DNA from: UBA7692 sp964552715
Lineage (GTDB): Bacteria; Bacteroidota; Bacteroidia; Chitinophagales; LD1
Direction: 5' to 3'
Assembly: GCA_964552715.1 (NCBI GenBank)
Contig: CAZKHZ010000013.1
Location: 1 to 29,646 of the forward strand
Length of the DNA: 29,646 nucleotides
This document shows positions 15,926 to 24,853 of the stretch, piece after piece. Numbering within the stretch: position 1 is the first letter of the stretch; each line of letters starts with the position of its first letter. A program made the position numbers and the translations under genes. The notes under the pieces were generated by a model that was not told the origin of the DNA, did not search any database, and saw only the letters and a program-made list of their open reading frames with translations.

Positions 15926-16750
15926 ATGCTTTCGCTCACCAAACGTTTTCCGCTCAAACGTGCATTTATTACAGGCGCAGGCTCTGGTTTGGGTAAGTCT
16001 TTAGCACTTCAATTAGCGGATGATGGTTGGACGGTTGGCATCACAGATATTAACGAAGCCGCGCTCAATGAAACGGCTAAAGCCGTTAATCAAAAAGGAA
16101 AAGCAATTGCATTTGTGCAAAATGTTGCTGACGAAAATGCCTACAAAACTATTGCTGAAACATTCTTGAAACAGACTGGCGGCATTGATATTTTGGTGAA
16201 CAATGCAGGCGTGGGCGATGGTGCTATTTTTGGTGAATATGAATTGCAAAACTGGCAATGGATTGTGGGCATCAATCAAATGGGTGTGATATATGGTTGT
16301 CATTTTTTTGTGCCTGTGATGAAGCAACAAGGCAGCGGGCATATTATCAATGTGGCAAGTGCCGCAGCCTTTGCCGCTGCTGCAACTATGTCGCCTTATA
16401 ATGTTACAAAAGCAGCCGTGCTTTCGCTTTCCGAAACCCTGTTTGCAGAGTTGAAACACGAAGGTGTAGATGTGTCGGTAGTGATGCCTACGTTCTTTCG
16501 CACCAACATCATGCAATACGGCAGAGGCACTCACGATGCCAAAAAGTTTGGCGAAAAATTAGTTGCTAAAGCGCGCCTTGGTTCCGATGAAATTGCTGCC
16601 ATGATATTAAAAGCCGCAGGCAACAAAAACTTCTACATTGTTTTACCCAAGCGTGCCAAAGTATTGTTCGTTATCAAGCGATTATTTCCCTCTTTGTTTC
16701 TTCGCTTCACCGCTTATGTTTTCAAAAATCGCGATAAGCTTAAACGATAA
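15926..16750 (+). CDS. Short-chain dehydrogenase/reductase (SDR)
   Basis: 274 residues, classical SDR. The cofactor motif TGAGSGLG (about 16-23), the structural NNAG motif (about 91-94), and the catalytic Ser (NVASAA region) with YNVTK (Tyr and Lys) are all present. The C-terminal extension (about 230-274) is basic and hydrophobic (LFVIKRLFPSLFLRF) and may bind membrane or a lipophilic substrate. It would oxidise an alcohol or reduce a ketone with NAD(P). It is 51 bp upstream of the flavin monooxygenase gene and reads in the same direction, suggesting a shared pathway in which one enzyme makes the ketone or aldehyde the other uses. Confidence 0.9.
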   Translation: MLSLTKRFPLKRAFITGAGSGLGKSLALQLADDGWTVGITDINEAALNETAKAVNQKGKAIAFVQNVADENAYKTIAETFLKQTGGIDILVNNAGVGDGAIFGEYELQNWQWIVGINQMGVIYGCHFFVPVMKQQGSGHIINVASAAAFAAAATMSPYNVTKAAVLSLSETLFAELKHEGVDVSVVMPTFFRTNIMQYGRGTHDAKKFGEKLVAKARLGSDEIAAMILKAAGNKNFYIVLPKRAKVLFVIKRLFPSLFLRFTAYVFKNRDKLKR

Positions 16751-16801
16751 TTACACAAGCCATAAGATGCGTACTTATCCCATCATTTCATTCATGTTTT
16801 T

Positions 16802-18256
16802 ATGCAGCATTATCAAACCATTATTGTAGGCAGCGGCTTTGCAGGGATATGCATGGCAATAAAACTTAAGGAAGCAGGTTTGCATGATTTTGTGCTGCTT
16901 GAAAAAGCTAATGAAGTGGGCGGAACATGGCGCGACAACACATATCCCGGTGCTGCCTGCGATGTAAAGTCACACTTATACTCATTTTCGTTTGAGCCAA
17001 AACACGATTGGTCGCGAGTCTTCTCTAGGCAAAAAGAAATTTTAGACTATACCAAACATTGCCTCAACAAATATGGTATCGAAAAACATCTTTTATTGAA
17101 TTGGGAATTGGCTTCGGCTTCTTTTAACGACCAAACAAACCTTTGGCAGGTAAACAGCAAAAGTGGCGAGCAATTTACCTGCAACTTCTTTGTGATGGGC
17201 ACAGGCGCGCTACACATTCCTAGCCTGCCAAAGATTAAAGGCATGGATAGTTTTGAAGGAAAGATCTTTCACTCCTCTCGATGGGATCATCAATATGATT
17301 TGAAAGGGAAAAAAGTTGCGGTAATCGGCACAGGCGCAAGCGCCATTCAGTTTGTGCCCGAGGTGGTGCCACAGGCAAAGCAATTGTTTTTGTTTCAGCG
17401 CACCGCACCTTGGATTTTACCAAAAAGAGATGCCGAGATTGGTGCATTCCGTAAACATTTGTTTAAGTATTTGCCATTTACGCAGGCATTGTATCGCAGT
17501 TTTATTTATTGGATGGCAGAGCTTACGGCTGTTGGTTTTGTTAGTAATAAAAGACTGATGAAGTTTGCTGAATCACACTCACTTCGTCACCTCAAAAAGA
17601 TAGTGAAGGATGAAACGTTGCGCAACAAACTTACACCCAACTTTACCTTTGGCTGCAAACGTGTGCTGATGACCAACAATTACTATCAGTCTTTGATTCA
17701 AAGCAATGTTGAAGTGATTACAGATAACATTGCAGCTATCGGCAACAACTTTATTCAAACTTCCAATGGTGATAAGCACGAAGTAGATTGCATTATTTGC
17801 GGCACTGGCTTTTATGTCACCAACAACTTTCAATTTTTGAACATCGCAGGAGCAAATGGAACTGCATTAAATGAAGTTTGGAAAACAGGTCCCGAAGCCT
17901 ATTTAGGCATCACCATTTCAGGCTTTCCAAATCTATTTTTGCTTGCCGGACCAAACACTGGCATCGGACACACTTCTATGATTTATATGATTGAAGCGCA
18001 GGTGCAATATTCAGTGGATGCCATTAAAAAAGTATGGAGCAAAAAGGCGCAAGCCATCCATGTAAAAGCTGAAGTGCAGGATAGTTTTAACCGTGCTGTA
18101 GATAAACAAACCGAGCAAACCGTTTGGGCTTCGGGTTGCAGCAGTTGGTACTTAGATGAAAAAGGTCGCAATGCTGCTATATGGCCCGATTTTACTTTTA
18201 AATACAAGCAACAAACGCTGCAATTAAATGAAGCAGATTACCATTGGATTTACTAA
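16802..18256 (+). CDS. Flavin-containing (Baeyer-Villiger-type) monooxygenase
   Basis: 484 residues. The FAD-binding GSGFAG motif is at 10-15, GGTWRDNTYPGAACDV follows at 40-55, and the Baeyer-Villiger fingerprint FxGxxxHxxxW(D) reads FEGKIFHSSRWD just before the NADPH-binding GTGASA. These features mark a class B flavoprotein monooxygenase that inserts oxygen next to a carbonyl, forming esters or lactones. Between SDR and Fe-dependent alcohol dehydrogenase genes it fits an oxidative route for a ketone or fatty or cyclic alcohol, but no esterase gene follows and the substrate cannot be read. Start ATG at 16802 is supported by the motif position. Confidence 0.9.
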   Translation: MQHYQTIIVGSGFAGICMAIKLKEAGLHDFVLLEKANEVGGTWRDNTYPGAACDVKSHLYSFSFEPKHDWSRVFSRQKEILDYTKHCLNKYGIEKHLLLNWELASASFNDQTNLWQVNSKSGEQFTCNFFVMGTGALHIPSLPKIKGMDSFEGKIFHSSRWDHQYDLKGKKVAVIGTGASAIQFVPEVVPQAKQLFLFQRTAPWILPKRDAEIGAFRKHLFKYLPFTQALYRSFIYWMAELTAVGFVSNKRLMKFAESHSLRHLKKIVKDETLRNKLTPNFTFGCKRVLMTNNYYQSLIQSNVEVITDNIAAIGNNFIQTSNGDKHEVDCIICGTGFYVTNNFQFLNIAGANGTALNEVWKTGPEAYLGITISGFPNLFLLAGPNTGIGHTSMIYMIEAQVQYSVDAIKKVWSKKAQAIHVKAEVQDSFNRAVDKQTEQTVWASGCSSWYLDEKGRNAAIWPDFTFKYKQQTLQLNEADYHWIY

Positions 18257-18325
18257 AATTTAGATACTGATTCATTAAATTAATGCGCTGTATTTTTCAT
18301 TTCTTCGCGCCCTCAAAATTCAAAT

Positions 18326-19462
18326 ATGATAAGTCAATTTAATTTTCCAACTACAATAAGATTTGGTGCTGGTGTTGTAAAAGAACTTCCTGCTTACCTC
18401 GAAAAAAATGGGTTGAAAAAACCTTTGGTAGTTACCGACCCCAATGTGGCGCAACTTGGTTTTTTAAAAAATATTGTTGCTGATTTAAAGGCAAAAGGTT
18501 TTGCGGCAGAGGTGTTTCATGACATACACAAAAACCCTGTAAAAAGCGATGTGTACAAAGGCGCAGATGTTTATGACAACACTGGCAGCGATTGCATTGT
18601 TGGCATTGGCGGAGGTGCAGCCCTAGATGTGGCGCGTGCGATTTTGTTGCGCATCAATCACCGCGAAGATTTGTTTAAATACGATGATTTGATAGGTGGT
18701 GATGTGTATGTTACGAACGATGTTCCCCATTTTATCACCATCCCCACCACCTCTGGCACAGGCAGCGAAGTAGGCAGAAGCGCGATTATTGCAGATGATG
18801 AAACACACCAAAAGAAAATTCTTTTCTCGCCAAAATTACTGGCAAAAATTGTTTTTGCTGACCCAGAACTGACTTACGACTTACCTCCGTTTATCACCGC
18901 AGCCACGGGCATGGACGCGCTTACGCACAACATGGAAGCCTTTCTGGCAAAAAACTATCACCCAATGTGCGATGGTATTGCCTTAGAAGGCATTCGTCTG
19001 ATTTCGGTTTCGTTGGAAAAAGCAGTGAATCATCCCGACCCCGAAAGTCGCGCAAATATGTTGCTGGCTTCTATGATGGGCGCTATTGCGTTTCAAAAAG
19101 GCTTGGGTGTGGTGCATTCTTTGGCACATCCACTTTCAAGTTTGTTAGACACGCATCATGGGCTCGCAAACGCAGTAAATATTCCTTATGGCATGAAGTT
19201 TAATATCGAAGGATTTGAAGAAAAGTTTGCGCGCATTGCGCAAGTGCTCAACCTAAAAGAACACACCGGAGATGCCGTGATTCAATATCTTTTTGACTTA
19301 AATACACGTATTGGCATCCCTCATAAATTGAGTGAAATAGGCGTAAAAGAAGAGCATCTTGAAACGCTTGCCGATTTAGCCTTTGCTGATTTTGCGCATC
19401 CAAACAATCCGAAGCCAGTGAGCCGCGCAGATTTCAGAAAGTTGTACGGAGAGGCGTTGTAA
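18326..19462 (+). CDS. Iron-containing alcohol dehydrogenase
   Basis: 378 residues, group III dehydrogenase. The nucleotide-binding GGGAALDVAR (about 96-104) and PTTSGTGSEV (140-149) lie in the N-terminal half. The metal ligands expected for the family are present: Asp197, His201, His264 and His278. It interconverts an alcohol and its aldehyde or ketone with NAD(P)H in the cytoplasm. It is 69 bp downstream of the flavin monooxygenase gene in the same direction and is probably part of the same pathway. The substrate class (lactaldehyde, butanol or other) is not resolved by these motifs. Confidence 0.92.
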   Translation: MISQFNFPTTIRFGAGVVKELPAYLEKNGLKKPLVVTDPNVAQLGFLKNIVADLKAKGFAAEVFHDIHKNPVKSDVYKGADVYDNTGSDCIVGIGGGAALDVARAILLRINHREDLFKYDDLIGGDVYVTNDVPHFITIPTTSGTGSEVGRSAIIADDETHQKKILFSPKLLAKIVFADPELTYDLPPFITAATGMDALTHNMEAFLAKNYHPMCDGIALEGIRLISVSLEKAVNHPDPESRANMLLASMMGAIAFQKGLGVVHSLAHPLSSLLDTHHGLANAVNIPYGMKFNIEGFEEKFARIAQVLNLKEHTGDAVIQYLFDLNTRIGIPHKLSEIGVKEEHLETLADLAFADFAHPNNPKPVSRADFRKLYGEAL

Positions 19463-19600
19463 ATCTTTGTAGATATTTTTCATCCACTAGTTCACTGAAC
19501 TTTTGTGTAAGTATTCCGTATCAGCACTTCAAGATTTAAATCATTATACTTATGTGGTTCCATATCTTCAATGTTTTTTTATCGTAAAAAATCCAATCGT

Positions 19601-19993
19601 ATGAAGCGAATACTTTCTCTTTTATGTACTACAGTTCTACTCATCAATTATTCTTTTGCGCAACTGAAAACCAAAGACCCTGTGCATGTAAACAATGCAG
19701 ATGATGCAGGATATGTGATAAAGGTTTTGACTACCGAATTGGGTTTAGATGAACAGCAACAAGTGCGGACTCATAAGATATTTGATAATTACATTAGGCG
19801 CGTTGACAAAGCAAAAACAGAATTGGCAGCAGATACCGCTCAAATGAATATTAGGCTCAAATTATTGGTTGAAAACCGCGATGCCACGCTTTTCAGGACA
19901 CTTGGCGAAGAAAAGATAACAGCATATAATGAATTGATTCCCAAGATGCGATTGAAAATTGCCGAACTAAAAAAGAAGACAAACTCGAAATAG
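19601..19993 (+). CDS. Small secreted protein, helical
   Basis: 130 residues from the ATG at 19601 (MKRILSLLCTTVLLINYSFA), with a signal peptide cleaved after FAQ or nearby. An upstream in-frame ATG (19571) would place charged residues before the signal and is disfavoured. The mature part is helical, with LGLDEQQQ near residue 55, and resembles the periplasmic Spy/CpxP-like helical proteins of Bacteroidota, but the LTxxQ motif is only approximate. It precedes a similar gene at 20063 in the same direction. Function unknown. Confidence 0.6.
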   Translation: MKRILSLLCTTVLLINYSFAQLKTKDPVHVNNADDAGYVIKVLTTELGLDEQQQVRTHKIFDNYIRRVDKAKTELAADTAQMNIRLKLLVENRDATLFRTLGEEKITAYNELIPKMRLKIAELKKKTNSK

Positions 19994-20062
19994 ATTTTGA
20001 AGTTTAGATTATTAAACTTTTATTTGGCATCATTAAATCTCAGACACAATAAATAACAACGT

Positions 20063-20479
20063 ATGAAAAAAGTATTATTCGGAATGGCACTTACTATTGC
20101 AGCAGTGACCACAAATGCACAACAAATTGCTAACGCTAAAGGTGAAACAACTCCCATAGCAGCTACTAATGTTTCAAGAGCAGGTGCAGCAAGCGAGGAG
20201 GGAAAAAATTTGCAAACTCGTATTACAAGAGTTTTAGGATTAGATTTAGCTACATCCAACAAAATTGGTGAAGTAACTGCTGAATATTATCAAAAAGCTT
20301 TGGGCAAACCAGCAGCAGAAACAGCAACTTTAAAAACTGCTCGTGAAGAAAAATTCAAAACAATTTTAGGAACTGAAAAATATACTCAATTGGATGAATA
20401 CCGCACAAAATTACGTGCTAATCAAGCTACCCTTTCAAGTGAAAGAGGTGCATCAGTTGATAAAGTTTTGTTAGACTAA
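20063..20479 (+). CDS. Small secreted protein, helical
   Basis: 138 residues with a clear signal peptide (MKKVLFGMALTIAAVTTNAQ). The mature part is predicted helical with EEGKNLQTRITRVLGLDLAT and a repeat of charged residues near EKFKTILGTEKYTQLDEY. Both the residue pattern and the size parallel the gene at 19601: a long helix pair built around LGL, then T-x-L/R-x-L-G-x-E-K, suggesting the two are distant duplicates. It is closed by a strong terminator. Possibly a periplasmic chaperone-like or stress protein; this is inference. Confidence 0.6.
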   Translation: MKKVLFGMALTIAAVTTNAQQIANAKGETTPIAATNVSRAGAASEEGKNLQTRITRVLGLDLATSNKIGEVTAEYYQKALGKPAAETATLKTAREEKFKTILGTEKYTQLDEYRTKLRANQATLSSERGASVDKVLLD

Positions 20480-20501
20480 TCATCCATAACTAATAAAGGA
20501 A

Positions 20502-20529
20502 AGCTGTCAGCAATGGCAGCTTTTTTTTT
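20502..20529 (+). terminator. Rho-independent terminator after the secreted-protein genes
   Basis: An 8-bp stem (20502-20509 with 20514-20521, one G-U pair) encloses the tetraloop GCAA and is followed by eight T residues. It lies 22 bp after the stop at 20479. Confidence 0.9.
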
Positions 20530-20566
20530 GCTTCAATTCTAAATTGCATTTACTTAATTCGCATTA

Positions 20567-21355
20567 ATGCTTGAATACATCGTTTGGAATCCAAATCCGG
20601 ATGCAATTTCCGTTGGAAGCTTCGCCATTAAGTGGTATGGATTAAGTTGGACGGCTTCTATCTTTGGCACATTTCTGTTGGCTTATTGGTTTTGTAAGCA
20701 AGAAGGAAAGGATGCCGAAAAAATGACCGACCTAATCATCTATGTCTTTGTTGGTGCTTTGATTGGCGCGCGCATTGTTCATGCCGCTGTGTATCAACCC
20801 GATTATTACTTAGCCCATCCATTAGAAATATTGAAGCCCTGGAAAGGCGGGCTGGCAAGTCACGGTGGAATAATTGGTGCGTTTTTGTCACTATGGTTTT
20901 TTAAAAAGCTAAATCCAACGTTTTCATACTTATGGATAATAGATAGAACCGCCATTGCATCCATCATTGCAGGTATATTTATACGCATGGGCAATTTGAT
21001 GAACAGTGAATTAATTGGCAAGGCAACTGATGTTTCGTGGGCATTTGTTTTTATACAGGTAGATACCGTTCCGCGCCATCCAAGTGTATTATATGAAGCG
21101 ATAGTTTATGCAATTATTTTTGTGTCAATGGTGTTGTTGTATCTCAAACTGCGCAACAGAATGCCCGGCATTTATCTTAGCATCTTTCTAATTGTAATTT
21201 TCACTGCGCGTTTATTAATTGAGTTTACCAAAGTACCCGATGGCGCAGGGCTTTTTGGTTTAAGCAGTACACAAACGCTTCATTTCCCATTCATAGTTTC
21301 AGGTATCATTTTACTTTATTTTTCATTTACAGGTAAATTGAAAAAATACGCATGA
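20567..21355 (+). CDS. lgt: Prolipoprotein diacylglyceryl transferase Lgt
   Basis: 262 residues with about seven membrane helices. The family signature HGGIIGAFLS is present, followed by RMGNLMNSELIGKATDVSWAF and the HPSVLYEA motif. The enzyme transfers diacylglycerol from phosphatidylglycerol to the lipobox Cys of pre-lipoproteins on the outer side of the inner membrane, and so would act on the ABC binding protein encoded at 5129-6928. It overlaps the next gene by 4 bp (ATGA), implying translational coupling. Confidence 0.95.
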   Translation: MLEYIVWNPNPDAISVGSFAIKWYGLSWTASIFGTFLLAYWFCKQEGKDAEKMTDLIIYVFVGALIGARIVHAAVYQPDYYLAHPLEILKPWKGGLASHGGIIGAFLSLWFFKKLNPTFSYLWIIDRTAIASIIAGIFIRMGNLMNSELIGKATDVSWAFVFIQVDTVPRHPSVLYEAIVYAIIFVSMVLLYLKLRNRMPGIYLSIFLIVIFTARLLIEFTKVPDGAGLFGLSSTQTLHFPFIVSGIILLYFSFTGKLKKYA

Positions 21356-22056
21356 GTGGTTACGGAAAATGGCTTGGTGGAAGTTTAGGCTGGTTAGTTG
21401 GCGGACCCATTGGCGGCATTCTTGGCTTTGTGGCAGGTAATGTTTTAGGCGATGAACCCGAAGCAGAAGTTGCTTCGCACAGTTCTAAAGTAACCGAGTT
21501 GGAATCGTGCCTAATGGTGCTAGCATCGCATGTAATCCAAGCAGATGGTAAAGTGTCGCTTAAAGAAATTGATGCAGTAAGAAGTTTTCTGATAAACACA
21601 TCAGGCGAAAAGAATATTGAAAGCAAAATGAGTGTAATGAATCATTGCCTCCATCATCAATATGAATTGGAAAAAGCCTGTGGCTACATTCGCATTTATC
21701 AGAATGAAACCGTTGCGCATCAAAGTCTTCGATTGATGTTTGACATTGCACTATGCGATTATGAACTATCTGAAAAGGAACATAAAATACTGTTGCGCAT
21801 TTCAGGATTGCTAAATATTAATGATGTTGCTTTTAAGAAGTTAGTACAGCAGTGGGCAATTGTTATTCAAGATGATTACACGCTTTTAGGCGTTACCAAA
21901 AACGCTACGCAAGCCGAAATAAGAAATGCTTACAGAAAGCTGGTGTTGAAACTGCACCCCGACAGAAACAGCCAATACACAGACGCAGAAAAGAAAAGTG
22001 CAGAGCGTAAATTACAAGCTTTGCGGGAGTCTTATAAAAGACTGGTGAAAGATTGA
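21352..22056 (+). CDS. TerB/DnaJ-domain protein (DjlA-like)
   Basis: 234 residues in three parts. A Gly-rich hydrophobic N-terminus (about 1-30) looks like a glycine-zipper membrane insertion segment. The middle (about 40-150) is a TerB-type helical domain (ASHVIQADGKVSLKEIDAV and ALCDYELSEKEHKIL). The C-terminal 65 residues are a J domain with the HPD motif (LKLHPDRN), which stimulates DnaK. This order is that of the DjlA co-chaperones, which anchor DnaK function at the membrane. The ATGA overlap with lgt suggests coupled expression. Confidence 0.88.
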   Translation: MSGYGKWLGGSLGWLVGGPIGGILGFVAGNVLGDEPEAEVASHSSKVTELESCLMVLASHVIQADGKVSLKEIDAVRSFLINTSGEKNIESKMSVMNHCLHHQYELEKACGYIRIYQNETVAHQSLRLMFDIALCDYELSEKEHKILLRISGLLNINDVAFKKLVQQWAIVIQDDYTLLGVTKNATQAEIRNAYRKLVLKLHPDRNSQYTDAEKKSAERKLQALRESYKRLVKD

Positions 22057-22266
22057 TTGTATCCTTTTTTATTGTGGCAGGGCTTCGACAATCTGCCGAT
22101 GACACGTATCTTTTGATATTGCTTCGTGCCTGCCAATGAGAGATTGCTTTGTGCCTCCCCGCCAATGCGGGACGAGGCGCAATGACGCTGTCTTTCGTGG
22201 CAAAATCGCTCGTCATTGCTATACCGATAGCAATTTGCAGAAGCAATCTCTAGTCATCTGGAAGAG
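22057..22266. repeat. Dispersed palindromic repeat cluster
   Basis: An 11-bp inverted repeat, AGAGATTGCTT (22139-22149) and AAGCAATCTCT (22241-22251), encloses about 90 bp that contain GCAATGACG and CGTCATTGC pieces. An 18-bp block (22171-22188, beginning GACGAGG) occurs exactly as its reverse complement at 24962-24979. The motif is the GAGATTGCTTC/GCAATGACG type widely dispersed in bacterial genomes. It sits between the convergent TerB-DnaJ and ketoacyl-synthase-like genes. Reading frames here are not genes. Confidence 0.75.
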
Positions 22267-23307
22267 CTACACCCTTTCAAGCAACATAAAACTATGCTGC
22301 GCACCTTGATAGTTATTGTAAATCACTATTCGGCTGATTGAATCGTTGCTGCCTTTTTTCTTCACTACATGATGTGGCAGACTTTGTGTTTGCAAAAAGT
22401 GGCAAGCCATCCAAAATGCCACCGCAGGCACCGTTTGAAACTCTCCCGTAAGGTGTTTGAATCTTCCAATAGTTGTTTGCCCATCAAACACACGCTCGCA
22501 AGCAGTATAATATTTCAACAAACGGTTATCGCCATTCTCACCTTGCAAGAACAAGTCTATAAGTTCATCCCCCTTTAGATTATCTTTTAAAAAGGATTGG
22601 AGTTGATTACGCACCTCTTCTTCAGAAAAGCTACTTACCATCTTTATTGCACGCAACTTAGCAGTAGCGTTTTCCTCATTATTGTTTACAATAAACATCC
22701 CTGCACCTTCTCCAGGCAGCGTGCCTTTGGTGTCTGTATCATACAACTCGGTGTTAAGTGTAGGCTCGCTTTTATACCATCCCGCAAGCGAAACCAAACG
22801 GTGATTGCGCTCAGAAATTTCATCCACACCACCAATCAAATAAGTGTATTCAGGATTTTCGCGCAAAAGCATTGCCACATCCAACACCACATTCTCAAAC
22901 GCTAAACCGCGATGAACGTGAGTAGCGTTATAGCCCTTTGTTTTGGTTATCATGCCCATGGTTCCAGCAATGGCATTGTAAGTGCTTTGCACAAAATGAG
23001 TAGGTGTTAATCGCCCTTCCTCATATTCCATTATCTGATTCAAAAACATGATACTGTCTTCAATACCTCCGTTTGCAGTGCCTACCAATATGCCATCCAC
23101 TTTATTGTGCTGCAAAAGATTCATGCCAGTACCCACACCCATGCGCAAAGCCCTGCCCATCCTGCGCAATTGCCCCAATGGAACGCTCGTATATGGGGGT
23201 TCAATGGCGTAAACCAAATTATTAACCGAAGGTTTTACATTTTCTAAGTCAACATCGGTGAATGTAGGCTGGTGGCAGATACAAGAAGATTGATGAATGT
23301 AAAACAT
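22267..23307 (-). CDS. Ketoacyl-synthase-like (thiolase fold) protein lacking catalytic residues
   Basis: 346 residues from the ATG at 23307 (MFYIHQSSCI). The segments FVQSTYNAIAGTMGMITK and LPGEGAGMFIV are those of ketoacyl synthases, and the N-terminus matches the chain-length-factor-like proteins of flexirubin/aryl-polyene clusters in Bacteroidota. Where the active-site Cys should be, the sequence reads HVHRGLAFEN, with no Cys. The late His motif (GH in active enzymes) reads LTGEFQ. It is shorter than a catalytic synthase (about 410). It may be a partner subunit, but no synthase, acyl carrier protein or other pathway gene is adjacent, so it is isolated. Confidence 0.75.
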   Translation of the reverse strand: MFYIHQSSCICHQPTFTDVDLENVKPSVNNLVYAIEPPYTSVPLGQLRRMGRALRMGVGTGMNLLQHNKVDGILVGTANGGIEDSIMFLNQIMEYEEGRLTPTHFVQSTYNAIAGTMGMITKTKGYNATHVHRGLAFENVVLDVAMLLRENPEYTYLIGGVDEISERNHRLVSLAGWYKSEPTLNTELYDTDTKGTLPGEGAGMFIVNNNEENATAKLRAIKMVSSFSEEEVRNQLQSFLKDNLKGDELIDLFLQGENGDNRLLKYYTACERVFDGQTTIGRFKHLTGEFQTVPAVAFWMACHFLQTQSLPHHVVKKKGSNDSISRIVIYNNYQGAQHSFMLLERV

Positions 23308-23455
23308 GTATGGAAACACTAATTATAGCCGTCAATGATATGAAATTTAAAAATCGTTGAAATGGTTCAAAAAAGGATTTTCTGTTTTGTTGTAAAGATT
23401 AATTTGAACTTTCATTTTCTACTCCCCATTTTGCAGCCGCAAAAAAATTGATTCT

Positions 23456-24853
23456 ATGTATAATGTTGTGGTTATAGGTTCTGGTCCTGGAGGTTACATT
23501 GCTGCTATACGTGCAGCGCAGTTAGGCAACAAGGTGGCAATTATTGAAAAGTATAGTGTGTTGGGAGGCACTTGCACCAATGTGGGTTGCATTCCTTCAA
23601 AGGCGATGTTAGATTCATCAGAGCATTACCATGCCGCAACGCACAAATTTGATACCCACGGAATAGGTGTGAAAGAGCTTACCATAGACTTCCCTAAAAT
23701 GGTTGCCCGCAAAACAGACATCGTAAAGCAGAACAATGATGGCATTGCCTTTTTGATGAAGAAGAACAAGATTGATGTATTCACGGGCAATGGTTCTTTT
23801 GTTACCAAAAACAAAATTGCCATTACTAACGACAAAGGCGAAAAGCAGGAAATAGAAGGCGAAAAGGTGATTATTGCTACAGGTAGCAAGCCAACGCAAT
23901 TGCCCTTTATTAAAGTAGATAAGAAACGAATAATCACTTCTACCGAGGCTTTGACATTGCAAGAGATTCCAAAGCATTTAATCATTATTGGTGGCGGCAT
24001 CATTGGTGTTGAGTTGGGCTCCGTGTTCTTGCGTTTAGGCGCCAAGGTTACCGTAATTGAATACCTTGAAAAGATTATTGCTTCCATGGATGAAGACATC
24101 AGCAGAGAGATGCAACGGGTGCTGAAAAAAGATGGCATGGAGTTTCACCTTGGCACCAAGGTTACGGGCGCAACAGTAAAGGGCAAAGAAGTGACGGTAA
24201 ATGCCGAAAACAAAGCCGGTGAAAAACTGGAGTTGAAAGGCGATTATTGCTTAGTAGCTGTTGGTCGCGCTCCCTACACCCAAGGTTTAGGTTTAGAAAA
24301 TATTGGTTTAAAAACAGATGAAAGAGGGCGCATTCCGGTAGATGCACATTTGCAAACATCGGTAGCTGGGGTGTATGCCCTTGGCGATGTGGTGGTGGGT
24401 GCCATGCTTGCCCACAAAGCAGAAGAAGAAGGTGCCTTTGTAGCAGAATTGATTGCCGGACAGAAACCGCACATTAACTACAATTTAATTCCCGGAGTTG
24501 CTTACACATGGCCCGAGGCAGCGGGAGTGGGTGCAACAGAACAAGAATTGAAAGCACAGGGCAAAGCCATTAAAACAGGCAAGTTCCCTTTTCGTGCATT
24601 GGGCAGGGCAAGAGCTTCGGGAGATTTGGACGGCTTTGTAAAAGTGATTGCCGATAAAGAAACCGATGAAATTTTAGGCGTTCACATCATTGGTGCGCGT
24701 GCTGCCGACTTAATTATTGAAGGCGTGGTGGCTATGGAGTACCGTGCCAGTGCCGAAGATATTTCGCGCATGAGCCACCCCCACCCTACCTACACCGAAG
24801 CTTTTAAAGAAGCCTGCCTGATTGCCACAGACAATCGCGCTTTGAATATGTAA
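23456..24853 (+). CDS. lpdA: Dihydrolipoyl dehydrogenase
   Basis: 465 residues. The FAD-binding GSGPGGY motif is at 8-14, and the redox disulfide is Cys40-Cys45 in GGTCTNVGCIPSKA. A second nucleotide-binding motif (GGGIIGVELG) follows, and the C-terminal HPHPTYTEAF supplies the catalytic His-Glu pair at the dimer interface. The enzyme reoxidises dihydrolipoamide on pyruvate or 2-oxoglutarate dehydrogenase with NAD+. The E1/E2 genes are not in the window. Confidence 0.96.
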   Translation: MYNVVVIGSGPGGYIAAIRAAQLGNKVAIIEKYSVLGGTCTNVGCIPSKAMLDSSEHYHAATHKFDTHGIGVKELTIDFPKMVARKTDIVKQNNDGIAFLMKKNKIDVFTGNGSFVTKNKIAITNDKGEKQEIEGEKVIIATGSKPTQLPFIKVDKKRIITSTEALTLQEIPKHLIIIGGGIIGVELGSVFLRLGAKVTVIEYLEKIIASMDEDISREMQRVLKKDGMEFHLGTKVTGATVKGKEVTVNAENKAGEKLELKGDYCLVAVGRAPYTQGLGLENIGLKTDERGRIPVDAHLQTSVAGVYALGDVVVGAMLAHKAEEEGAFVAELIAGQKPHINYNLIPGVAYTWPEAAGVGATEQELKAQGKAIKTGKFPFRALGRARASGDLDGFVKVIADKETDEILGVHIIGARAADLIIEGVVAMEYRASAEDISRMSHPHPTYTEAFKEACLIATDNRALNM

